The notes under the pieces were generated by a model that saw only the letters and a program-made list of their open reading frames with translations, was not told the origin of the DNA and made no database searches. This document shows, one piece after another, positions 50,101 to 59,513 of a stretch of 64,000 bases of DNA. The position numbers and the translations under genes were made by a program. This DNA is from Gavia stellata. Its lineage: Eukaryota > Chordata > Aves > Gaviiformes > Gaviidae. The first letter of the stretch is position 1, and every line of letters begins with the position of its first letter. The stretch covers positions 15,823,930 to 15,887,929 of the forward strand of contig NC_082595.1 in the NCBI RefSeq assembly GCF_030936135.1, read 5' to 3'.

Positions 50101-52933
50101 AAGGAAGCCTTGCAGAGAGAAGCTGGGGCACGCTCCCTCCTGCTCTTAGCTAAAAAAAATACAGCAAAATCTATTTTCTCTCTTGCTAGAGAGAACTCTG
50201 TTTTACAATAGGGACAATGTTTCTAGGTACCTCTGTTGCCACGGTAGTGTATGTCCTGGCAGTAGGACTGGTGGCTTTAAATGCTATGGCTCTGAATGAC
50301 CCAAATAATAATCTTTTCACACTAATTTCCTCCTAAAAAGGGCATTAATGTTCCTCTGATGATGTTCCTGATCCTTAATTTCTGTTCCTTCCCACTCTTT
50401 GCTGGGCTTGCTTACAGAAAGCAGAGCCTGGACAAAAGAGGTCCCTGCTGATCCTTAGTTTGTCTGCCCTGATCATTAGCAAGAGGACAGTAAGGTTTCT
50501 AAGAGACAGAAAGAAAATTCTAAGGAGGGCCTTAAGTATAACCTCTACATATGATCCAAAAGAGAATATTTAAGTGCATTAAATAACCTTAATCTAGCCT
50601 AGCTTTGTATAACCTGGGCGGCTCCAGAGCAGTCACATCTGCTTATTTCTCTTTGGTCAAACAAATGCTAAGCTTGGATCTGCAAGTACGTTTGAAACAT
50701 AAGCCTTTTTTTTTTTTTTTTTGTTCTTCAAGTGGAACTTTTGAAAGGGTAGTCTTCTGTATATTCTCATACAGAAGTAAGGTTCTATCAGTATTAACAC
50801 ACTTTTAAAAATATTTATATTCACATATAGTTAACCCTCATATGCAGATTTTGCTCTAACAGCCACACTAACTAACCTGGAATAGTTGTAAACATTCAGA
50901 AAGTTTGAATCAACAAAATTCCTGAAATACGAATACAGTGTCTGAATATAACTGTTAAAATTAACAAAATACAAGCAACAATTTAATATCACAGATAACA
51001 GAATTTTTCTTTCTCAGGAAGACTATGATCGTCTGAGACCTTTATCTTATCCTATGACCGATGTCTTCCTTATCTGCTTCTCAGTGGTAAACCCTGCTTC
51101 ATTTCAAAATGTGAAGGAAGAGTGGGTACCGGAGTTGAAGGAATATGCACCTAATGTTCCCTTTTTACTAGTAGGAACACAGGTATATCTGGTTCTGTTC
51201 TACTTTATTTAAACAATTCAGATCATTGTATGGTGGCTTTTCTTTGGGCTGGAAGTTCAGGTCCGACAGGACCTGAGCAGCACCTTCTTCTGGCTTTGGA
51301 GGAATGACACTAACAAGTGGCAGAAAAACCTAGATCTGTGTTGTTCTCTAATAAGCTACCTCCATTTTGTTAAAATATATGCATTGCAAACAGGGTGGCA
51401 AGATTGGCTATGTCTCTCCATGAGACTTTATAGAAAGTCATGGGACTTACGGAATAAAATTGTCTGTTCATACCCATGTTACTGGAATTACTTGGGTCTA
51501 CAACTATTTGTCATATCCAATATTTGCTGAAGCAAAGGACCAAGGGGAGAAGTGAGACAATTCCCTTCTGCTTCTTGTGGGCAGTGGACTGGGCTTCAAT
51601 TACAAAGTGACCCACATGTTGGTATTATGTTTGGGTTAATCTTTCTGCCACTGCTAGATACACATTCTGGTATTCCGAGATGATCACATCTAATTGAAGA
51701 GATGAATTACAGAATAAACATTGGTTCCTTCTGGATTAAAGGTAGTAGTTCACAGCATAAGTTTCCAGGACGTTTGTATCAGAAAGGGTCCAAGATCTGA
51801 ATCATGACCTGACTCCATTTTTATACATGGAGTACTCCATTAAATAAATAATTCTGCCTTAAAAAAGGGGTATCATATAGCCTGCTGACTTTTGTTTAGA
51901 AAAAGTATTCCAACATAACTGCAATCTTTCTTGCTAGGTTGATCTTCGTGATGACCCAAAAACTCTGGCAAGACTGAATGATATGAAAGAGAAGCCCATC
52001 TCTGTGGAGCAAGGACAGAAGTTAGCAAAAGAGGTAAACTGGATACTCCTATATGAAACCAAGTAGCAAAGAAGCAAAAAACCCTATTTCCAATTGACTT
52101 TTTCTTCCTTTACCACTTCGCCCATTTCTTTTACCAGTCAACGTATGAAACCTTATGACTGGTTACCAGTTAACAATATTTACTTACATTGTTGAATACA
52201 GCTAACAAGCAGACCTGTGTAATAGCACCTCCCCGTTAGTTATAGGACTAACTTTCTGTGAAGACACTTGTAAAAACTACATAAGCATTAGTCAGAGAGA
52301 ATGAAAATCACAGAGTGGTTGAGGGTGGAAGGGACCTGTCCTGCTTAAGCAAAATGTTGGAAGCATCGTTAAGAAATTATTTGAGAATGCTATATTACCA
52401 TTTTAACACACTGTGTGGATAGTGCTTATCAGGACACTTATGTATAAAGTTTTATTTTTGAAACATAAAATGGTCATGTAATTCTGTAATTCTTTTTTTG
52501 CTGTTGAATTATCAAAAATACCTTAGGACCCCACCGCCAATCCAAAGAGCTTATTTAATATGCTTCCTTTATAAACCAAACCAACTTAACTACATTCCAG
52601 ATCTTTGGCCAAAAGACAACTATCGTTTTCTCCTACAGGGGATGCACATGCAGGTAACTTTTCTGGATCACAGCCAAACATTGTAGTGTCACTATAGAAA
52701 AAAAATGCAGAAGTGCACAGAGATAGAACTGAACAGCTGAAATACATTGCTATTGAATTAACTTATTTTCTTGACAGATAGGAGCCTACTGCTATGTGGA
52801 GTGTTCAGCTTTAACACAGAAAGGACTGAAGACCGTTTTTGATGAAGCTATTATAGCCATTCTAACTCCAAAGAAACACACGGTGAAGAAGAGAATAGGC
52901 TCAAGATGTATAAACTGCTGTTTGATCACGTGA
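35025..52933 (+). CDS. RHOQ: Rho-related GTPase RhoQ (TC10), five coding exons
   Basis: Rho-family small GTPase of the Cdc42/TC10 group that cycles between GTP and GDP at the plasma membrane and on vesicles. In mammals it acts in insulin-stimulated GLUT4 trafficking and actin/exocyst control, with effectors such as CIP4 and Exo70. Five exons join in phase: 35025-35166, 35313-35371, 51018-51182, 51938-52033, 52778-52933, giving 205 residues, the usual length. Visible motifs: P-loop GDGAVGKT (16-23), effector region YVPTVFDHY (38-46) with T41, DTAGQ (63-67) with catalytic Q67, TQVD (121-124) for guanine specificity, ECSAL (162-166). The tail is basic (KKHTVKKR, 186-193), then C198 and C201, probable palmitoylation sites, and the CaaX box CLIT (202-205). 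It differs from the human protein as I recall it by only a few changes (N-terminal residues 5-8, V123, S176, Y158). The start has a strong Kozak context. Confidence 0.97.
35167..35312 (+). other. RHOQ intron 1 (146 bp)
   Basis: A very short GC-rich intron, phase 1, from GTGAGC to CTGGCAG. It is C- and G-run rich, as is common for minimal introns in avian CpG islands. Confidence 0.95.
35313..35371 (+). CDS. RHOQ: RHOQ coding exon 2
   Basis: A 59-base exon completing V48 and encoding residues to Q67 ([20 protein letters not shown]). It carries the DTAGQ motif of switch II. Acceptor CTGGCAG, donor CCAG|GTGAGT; it ends in phase 0. Confidence 0.97.
48920..48936. repeat. Poly-T tract
   Basis: Seventeen T bases in RHOQ intron 2. 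No adjacent retrocopy is recognised. Confidence 0.9.
50706..50722. repeat. Poly-T tract
   Basis: Seventeen T bases about 300 bp upstream of RHOQ exon 3. Confidence 0.9.
51018..51182 (+). CDS. RHOQ: RHOQ coding exon 3
   Basis: Encodes residues 68-122, from [20 protein letters not shown] to PFLLVGTQ. It completes switch II and the core sheet. The acceptor is TTTTTCTTTCTCAG, the donor ACACAG|GTATAT. Phase 0 at both ends. Confidence 0.97.
51183..51937 (+). other. RHOQ intron 3 (755 bp)
   Basis: A phase-0 intron from GTATAT to TTGCTAG with nothing else recognised in it. Confidence 0.95.
51938..52033 (+). CDS. RHOQ: RHOQ coding exon 4
   Basis: Encodes residues 123-154, from [14 protein letters not shown] to GQKLAKE. 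It supplies D124 of the guanine-specificity motif and the Rho insert helix. Donor AGAG|GTAAAC. Phase 0 at both ends. Confidence 0.97.
52034..52777 (+). other. RHOQ intron 4 (744 bp)
   Basis: A phase-0 intron ending TTTTCTTGACAG. It contains a short CR1 tail remnant at 52304-52342. Confidence 0.95.
52304..52342 (-). mobile_element. CR1 3'-end remnant, reverse orientation
   Basis: AATCACAGAGTGGTTGAGGGTGGAAGGGACC resembles the reverse complement of the CR1 3' terminus that is very common in bird introns. Only about 40 bp can be recognised, so it is an old or very short fragment. Confidence 0.6.
52778..52933 (+). CDS. RHOQ: RHOQ terminal coding exon 5
   Basis: Encodes residues 155-205 and the stop TGA at 52931-52933. 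It carries the ECSAL motif, the final helix, the polybasic stretch and the CaaX box CLIT, with extra cysteines just before it as expected for a palmitoylated and prenylated TC10 tail. Confidence 0.97.
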   Translation: MGAYCYVECSALTQKGLKTVFDEAIIAILTPKKHTVKKRIGSRCINCCLIT

Positions 52934-53071
52934 GATACATTTGACAATGGCCAGGCTTACTGTGAAATTCTACTGAATTTAAATACAATGCATTAAGTAC
53001 ACAGCGAACTTGTTACAGGTTTGAAAGCTAAAACTATGATTCTGCCTTCTACAACCAGTGAAATCCAGAGG

Positions 53072-53077
53072 AATAAA
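53072..53077 (+). terminator. Proximal polyadenylation signal for RHOQ
   Basis: AATAAA lies 139 bases after the RHOQ stop. It is the first such signal on the plus strand. Further AATAAA hexamers at 54392-54397, 57753-57758 and 57939-57944 would extend the 3' UTR across the PIGF terminal exon. Confidence 0.5.
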
Positions 53078-53217
53078 ATCAAACTCAATGAACTTATAAC
53101 AAGCCGCCACCACATCTGTTACAAATATTTTATTCAGACTGGAAGGTACAATCTCTCAGGGTTACATAGTCTAGAGGAAGTAAAAACTGCACCATGCTGA
53201 AATGGCATCTATGTGAT

Positions 53218-53223
53218 TTTATT
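53218..53223 (-). terminator. Polyadenylation signal for PIGF
   Basis: TTTATT on the plus strand is AATAAA on the minus strand, 157 bases after the PIGF stop. A second one lies at 53129-53134. Confidence 0.5.
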
Positions 53224-53379
53224 GAGTGGAGATGCTTGGCCTGAAATACTCTAAATGAATTTGGATAGCCTTCTGCTTTGACTATACATATATATCTCTC
53301 TCTATCTTAAAAAAACCCAACTTTTGCACAGTCTGTATGGAATCTGCACAAAGAAATACCTTGTCTCTCTTTGCTCCAG

Positions 53380-53493
53380 TTATCTGCTTTTGTATGTAAG
53401 CTGCTTCCGGTTCCAGTGTATCCACAGAGGTGCAATAATCAGACCAGCCATATAGCCAAAGGTAGCTCCGAGGGAACACGAAATGGGCCATAC
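53380..53493 (-). CDS. PIGF: PIGF terminal coding exon
   Basis: PIGF is a multi-pass ER membrane protein that stabilises PIGO and PIGG, the enzymes adding ethanolamine phosphate to mannose residues of the GPI anchor. This exon encodes the last 37 residues and TAA (53380-53382). It starts VWPISCSLGATFGYMAGLII and continues with APLWIHWNRKQLTYKSR, which closely matches the C terminus of vertebrate PIGF: the final transmembrane helix followed by a short basic tail. The acceptor on the minus strand is TTCTCCCCTCAG|GTA. The rest of the roughly 219-residue protein is not in the window; I looked for the preceding exon (ending in ...RPWQ in mammals) and did not find it before 64000. The gene converges on RHOQ with 446 bp between stop codons. 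Confidence 0.92.
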   Translation of the reverse strand, partial: VWPISCSLGATFGYMAGLIIAPLWIHWNRKQLTYKSR

Positions 53494-53847
53494 CTGAGGG
53501 GAGAACACAAGGTAAAAGCAGACAATGAGGAAAATGTTTGTGGTTTTTTTTGTACTTCGTGAGCACAAATTCTCAGTGTAATCTAGGTACTGAAAGAGTA
53601 GTCTTATTCTACTTTAAAGCTTGATGTGCTTTCCTAAAAATGCCAAAAGTGTAACAATCATCTTCATGAACACTAAATGCTGTTGTACAGTTTTTAATTA
53701 ATATGCATTAAAATGTAACCAGGCTTCTGGCTATTGCAGACTTTAGTTGAATATTCCCAAAACTATGTGAAAAAACTTAGAAGTATTTATATCCCCTGAA
53801 GTGTTCAGCTAACCTAACTTCCTGTTCTGCTGCACACGTTTGGTAAC
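53494..53847 (-). other. PIGF last intron, proximal part
   Basis: The start of the last PIGF intron as read from its 3' end. It also holds the presumed 3' UTR of the unrecognised minus-strand gene, including an ATTAAA signal at 53693-53698. Confidence 0.5.
53693..53698 (-). terminator. ATTAAA polyadenylation signal, unrecognised gene
   Basis: TTTAAT on the plus strand reads ATTAAA on the minus strand, 150 bases after the TAG stop of the candidate terminal exon at 53848. ATTAAA is the commonest variant hexamer. Confidence 0.3.
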
Positions 53848-53922
53848 CTACTGATTTCTTGGTAATTTCTCCTTCCAGTCTCTCATGGCATTCTGAAACT
53901 TCGAGAGGTCTGTATAAACGAA
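53848..53922 (-). CDS. Unrecognised gene, terminal exon candidate
   Basis: Twenty-four codons and TAG (53848-53850), starting FVYTDLSKFQ directly after the acceptor TTTCAATATTAG. The acceptor has a modest pyrimidine tract. Phase 0. Confidence 0.45.
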   Translation of the reverse strand, partial: FVYTDLSKFQNAMRDWKEKLPRNQ

Positions 53923-56900
53923 CTAATATTGAAATAAGGCCAGAGACTGAGATGGATGGAGGGTTTTTCTTTCTTTTTTTTTTTCTTGAAAAGTAGGCAA
54001 AGTGATGAATTTCCCCCTGGCTAGCAGTAGGGAGGGAACATAAATTTGGAATCTGACTGAACATCTTGCACTCAGTTCAGCAAACATGCAGTAAGCCACT
54101 TATGTTAAAGAGAGCTTTAATTATAAGCCTTATTTCCTAGTATAAGAACAGGGAACTGACTCGATACAGCTGACTCACTTTCACAAACCATCTAGTACTG
54201 AGGCAAAGAAGTAAGGGGATTCTCCCCCCACCCCTTTTTTTTAAAAAAAATTGGTATTGATTTGCAGGGAGGAGTGGCCAAAACAAACCTTAACCAGTTT
54301 ATCCTCAGATGTAGTTTGTATTACCAGTCAACTACATACTGCATTTGATGAAAGTCTCAACTGAGCTGGTCATTAAAAGTATTTATTGTAGAATAAACTG
54401 AATTCCCATCCCTCTTCAAAATTCTCCTTTGCATTTTTTTTTTTGCAAGGACAATTTTGCACTTCCTGCTGTACAGTGCATGTTCCTGAAGCAAGTGCAG
54501 ACTGCACTCTCCTATTTTTTAAATTTTCAAATTAAGGGGGATAATTCCACCTTCTATAGTATTTGAGACTGAGAAATGCACTAGACATTAAAGAAAATAT
54601 CCACATCTCAGTGTCCAGCCTTCTTTTCTACTTCATTTTGACTTGCAATTCATGAATATCGAATTAACTTAATGGTACTGGTTCCTTCTTTCATTCATTT
54701 TCCTAGCTCTGATTCTTCTCTTTACTTCTTTATCACTTGGAAAAATACATCTATTCACATCCTGTGATCATGGGAATTTTAACTAGGAATAAGAGTAACG
54801 TATTTTGTCCTCTGCTCTTTCATCTTCACAGTCTCCTCAGCTGTTTCATCTTCACATTCCTTAGCATTTGCAGTTTTATATATTATTTGGAGGTCTTAAG
54901 GAGTGTAGCAAAGATGACTATAAACAAGGTGCCTTAGGTACTCTTTATTGACCTTATTTCATTCTTCCGTTTCTGGACATTCTGTCTCTGCTACTTGTTT
55001 TTGTTGCTGAATATTTTGGCTGTTGCCTCTCAAACCAAAGACTTGCTTGTTTTCATTCATTTAACAGTGGTATTGTAGATCTTCTATAAAAAGCCTTGAG
55101 ATGCTTTGGCATGGTAGGATATTATGTATATTTAAAACTCACATGAGTTTGTGGCCTTGGCTAAACTTATACTTCAGGTGGATCTTTTCAACTTTTAAAT
55201 GAAATGTAATTAAGTTATTGCTAGCATTTTGCATATTAAACATGTCTAAAGGACAAAACAATAAAAAAGTCCCTGCAACCCCAGCTGCTCACTCAGTAAC
55301 GTTCAGTTGGAAGAGGAGTCATACTTTCTTAACCACTGATGAAGTCAAATACCACTCTAATATCCACAAAACTATGGACAGAGGCTTCATAACTCAGTGG
55401 GTTTTTTTACATCGAATTCTCTGAGTGATCAATGATCCTTCATTAAATTTTACCTACATTAGGTGAATCTGTAGTTGCCTATTTCCTTTTCAGAAGTATA
55501 GGTAGATGCTGGACTCCAAATTTTCCATGTTCCCTTAACTAGAGAGTCAATATCCCTGATGACCCATTGACCCGGTATCTTTTGGTATTTTGTGTATAGT
55601 GGGCAATTATTGTAGCTTCTTTTACCTGATTGAACTGCAACTCAACATGTTTTTTCCAATAGTTATGTAACTTTTAATATTAATTATGCCTCTGTGTCTT
55701 CCAAAACATTGAACTTTTGCTTTGCTTTTTAAAAATCAGTGTTACCTTACAGAAGTTTCAGGCTGTCTCGCTTAACACATGAGTCTCTGACCTCTGAAAT
55801 CCAACCCTTGCCAATGGCAGCTGGCAAAGACAGAGGGCAAAGGGAAGAAACCATAAAACACTCCATCTCACTGTCTATGAATGAGAGACAAGAAACACCA
55901 CCTCATCCCTTCTAGTGGCATAGAACAGAAGGGTACTAGGCCAGGTATTCATTCGTATTGTGCTGGTCATATGGCCGAAAGTAGTTCTGAAGGCAGTTTG
56001 ATTGGTCTTCTGAAAAATCCCTAAGCACAGGAGTTAAAAGCCTGTACTTAAGAGCATTGCTGTCCTTATGCTGTTTTCTCTAACCCTCAAGGCAGGGCAA
56101 AAAACCCTAACAGGTAGCGATAGTAGTTCTGCACCTTTTATTCTTGACTGTTGGCCTTCATGCTACATATAACCAGATGCACCCATGGGTATATCTAAAG
56201 CAGCAAGTTATCAAAGTCAGATTAAGATGTGGCTCCTAAGCACATCAGCTGCACTAAAATAACAGCCCTTGCATATGCTTTTTGTCAGTCTATGAACTTG
56301 GGTTGCTTTATTTTGCATTAGCTGCTGGCCTCATTTTTCTGAGACCCAATCACCTTCTGCTGGACCTTTTTAAATTAATTTGACTTGCTTGATCAGTCTG
56401 CTTTGGCCCTGTCTTTCCTATATCTCTTAAACTTGGTTTAGCTTCCCTGACTTGGTATAAACTGCCTCTAAGTGATAAAAATCTAAGCAGCTAATACCCA
56501 TCTGTCTGTTCTAAGAGATTCCATTCTGTTTGTTTAAAGTATGCAACTTGTAATACACCCCTCTCATCCCCTGAGAACGATTCAGCTCAGTTTCTCCTAC
56601 TTTATGCTCCCTTCTGCCATGACGAAGCTGACATATCCTACCCTGGTACTGATGTCATGTCTAGGCTGAGGCAGCAGCAGGGGAATAAGATGTTAGGCTA
56701 CATTGCCTAATTGCACTTTTTTTTTTGAGGGGGAAGAAGGTTGATCCGGAGAGAAAAGTGTGGGGAGTGCAGGAGACAGGACAGAACATTCTTCAGGAAA
56801 CTGTCATGAAATGCCTTGTCTATCCCAGCAGCTGGGAAGCATCAGCTACCATCCTCACAGCTTAATACAAGAAAAGTCAGTTTACATATCAAACACATGC

Positions 56901-59513
56901 GGAAAAGGGCAATTTTAACAACCTGTATGTGGTTACTAGGAATCTGAACAGCAGCTCGGCAAAAACAAGTCTCCATTTACATGCTTAACAAGCACAAAAA
57001 TTACATTTTAAGGGACAGAGCATGAGCGAGTGGTTAATGCAAAACAATCCTGGCTTCTGCTATTTGTTTAAATTTTCTTTTTGCCTTCTCTTTTCATCTG
57101 GCAGCAGGTATAGGACTGAACAGAGATTTCTTTAGGCTAGCTAAATAGACACTGCAGAACTACAAGGTTTCTAGTATATATTAGAACTCATTTTAAGAAT
57201 AAGGACTCAAAATAGGAATTGCCAACCTTTCTGGACACAAATGAGCTAGTTTCCTCAGCGCTCTTTAGAACATGTAGGAACTGATGTGAGAATGCTTAGC
57301 ATATTGCATGGAAAGCAGAGCATGTTGCAGGATCTCAGCAAGGTATCTAGCTCTGCTGTACTATGCATGTAGCTAGTTAAACCAGAATTCTGACTGCATG
57401 ACAGTTTTGTCATCTATTACAAGCCTGTAACTTGCATCCCATGCAATGGGAATTACATAGACATTGATAAGGACATAAAGGCCAGATTCTTGTAGGTCAG
57501 AGCAGCAACACCCTAGTAAAGTTTTTGAAGATACTATAAAAGTTCCAGCAGTCAGCCGCTCACTTTATTATATGAATGCAAATACAGTGGGGCAATCTCC
57601 TGTACTTATTTTAAGTAAACTGGTCCCATTCTTCAGATGAGTGCTTTTCTCATATTCTTAACTCGATTTTTTTGTATGCTTACTATTTCAAAAGATCCAT
57701 TTCTGACTGTTAATTAGAAACCTATGTAATAATTTGTTTCATGTTAAAACTGAATAAATGAGCACAATTACTTTCCCTCCTGTTTCTACCATGCCTTAAA
57801 TTCCTGATTGTTTAGTCTGTACTGTCTTAAAAATTTCAGTACATGCCTTTAATCTATTTTGGTTGCATGCACATGTTAACTAAAAGTGTCTTATCACATC
57901 ATACAGAATGTGTGTGTTGACAAGCGCATGCCAAGGAGAATAAAGTGTGAGGTTTTTTTCAGGCTGGCATTTGTAACTAGAAGTTGGTTTTGTGGATTTG
58001 TGTTCTAAAGTTATAGCAAGCATAACTGCTTTTGATCTCACCGTTAAGATTTACATTAAGAAAACATATCATTAAATAAACAATGATAACCACACTAAAG
58101 TGGAACAAGCTTCGGCCTCTGTTTAAAAAAACCCCTCAAACACTGGATATTATCCCTTCTACTCACATAAAGCAACTTCTTTTACAACAACACTTTCACG
58201 TAGGTAGTAGATCCAAAAGCAAATACAAGAAGGAAGCTCTCTGAGCTGTGTTAAGAATAACAAAGTAGTGTGAAAGTTTATAGTCCTATTTCAGCTTACT
58301 CGAGTAACCACCAAGAACTGTACACAAGATTCTCCAGATTATTTTCAGGTTACAAATGTCTGAGAGGTATCTAGGCTAATATTTACAGTCATATTAGCTA
58401 AATTACATGGCAGTTATTCAACTCATTTAAGTTATATCAGCACTACCTATTATGTTTGCAGTATCCAGTATAAAGTGGTAATACATCAATTTCACTTTTA
58501 TCTAATGATATGAAAACACTGTAGGCAGAATATTGTTTCAAAGTCACTTTTTATCATTAGTAACTGGTACTACAGATAAAAATTATGCTACAAAGAAAAC
58601 AGATGGATGGGTGGGCATACATACAGTAAACCCAGGAGCATGTTTAAAAGTCTGTTACCAGAACATGCAATAAACCCAGGAACTTTACAATTTCCAAAAT
58701 TCAGTTGTTGTCAATGATGAATGGGGTGTCTGGAATACTAGTTCCACTGCATATAAAGCATGCTGATAAGGTTTTGGTCTTTAATTACACCATCTTATTC
58801 TGCAACTAAATTACCTCAGGCCGAGCAGAGAAAGGATGTGTCACGATGTGTCTAATAACACCTAAATGATCTCGTTCTGTTTCAGTGGTGGTATGCTTTA
58901 AGGTGCCACTTCTTAGAGGACACATGAAGCCAGGATCCTAATCACACATGGTTATTAAAAGTACACCATCAACTTGAAATAGGCAATCTGATAAAATTGT
59001 ACAACTGTAATGAAGAAATTATTTTCTATTTCTTTGCTAGAACTGTCCTAAGTAACCGTAACCCTTACATAGCCACTGTGCATCAGAGGGCTAGAGGCAA
59101 CTAGAGATGGATGTACAACTCTTTAAACCTTTTGAACATTGTCTAGAATAGCCTTATTTAAATGGTCATAATTAAGTGTTGCAAACTATTTTAAAAATTG
59201 TGTAAGAATTAGAGAGTAATCTCAAAACGTTGGCAAACTTATTCTACCAGTCTGACACTTGTAATAAACTGAAATATGTCTTGCAGAGTAAGTCTTGAAA
59301 AGTTTGGGGGTGGTTTGTGTGTGGTTTTTTGTGTGTATTTTTTTTTTTTAAATACAGAAATGTAACTACTATAGTTACTAACTTGCATTCCTGTAAGGCA
59401 ACTATCTTTACCTTCGTCTGAGATAGGCTTAATTCTGCAGACCTATAACCAGGAACAACCACAGAGCAGGCCTCCCTGACCAACTGTTTTGCATAGTTAC
59501 AAAATAAATTTTT
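53848..59513 (-). CDS. Unrecognised gene, three C-terminal exons (partial)
   Basis: Three minus-strand exon candidates, 59412-59513, 58815-58937 and 53848-53922, join in phase 0 at both junctions and give 99 residues ending in TAG. Each is bounded by AG and GT, and the two downstream exons are preceded by an in-frame TAG directly at the acceptor, so the open frames begin with the exons. The sequence looks protein-like: basic and aromatic-rich, ending FVYTDLSKFQNAMRDWKEKL plus four residues. It has no membrane segment and no motif I know. It lies on the same strand as PIGF and upstream of its last exon, so it would be nested in the PIGF intron or be a separate gene between PIGF exons. The N-terminal part was not found. 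Chance is possible, because I picked the exons by reading the translation. Confidence 0.5.
53923..58814 (-). other. Intron-like stretch, no other exon seen
   Basis: About 4.9 kb between two candidate exons of the unrecognised gene and inside the presumed PIGF intron. No recognisable exon or repeat family. Plus-strand AATAAA hexamers at 54392-54397, 57753-57758 and 57939-57944 could serve a long RHOQ 3' UTR; the last is followed at once by a GT-rich and T-rich stretch. Confidence 0.4.
58815..58937 (-). CDS. Unrecognised gene, internal exon candidate
   Basis: Exactly 41 codons, phase 0 at both ends, beginning DPGFMCPLRSGTLKHTT and ending DHLGVIRHIVTHPFSARPE. The acceptor is GTGTGATTAG and the donor GAG|GTAATT. 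The other two minus-strand frames are not comparably open. This is the most protein-like of the three. Confidence 0.5.
58938..59411 (-). other. Intron between candidate exons (474 bp)
   Basis: From the donor AAG|GTAAAG to the acceptor ATTAG on the minus strand. It contains a T-rich run on the plus strand near 59341. Confidence 0.4.
59412..59513 (-). CDS. Unrecognised gene, internal exon candidate
   Basis: Thirty-four codons, phase 0 at both ends, starting KNLFCNYAKQLVREACSVVV and ending SAELSLSQTK. The acceptor CTCTGCTAGTTTTCAG is good and the donor AAG|GTAAAG is good. A shorter version starting at 59475 is possible but would break the phase pattern. Confidence 0.5.

Larger units (their letters stand above)
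35372..51017 (+). other. RHOQ intron 2 (15.6 kb)
   Basis: A phase-0 intron. The first 390 bases are still CpG-rich; the rest is ordinary AT-rich DNA. I see no exon with recognisable similarity on either strand. Two plus-strand frames, 43136-43348 and 43878-44099, were inspected and not assigned. Poly-T tracts lie at 48920-48936 and 50706-50722. No CR1 copy was recognised in it. Confidence 0.85.

Noticed and set aside
53282-53566. Minus-strand ORF of 94 codons overlapping the PIGF terminal exon
   Set aside because: A different frame from the one matching the PIGF C terminus; it is a shadow.
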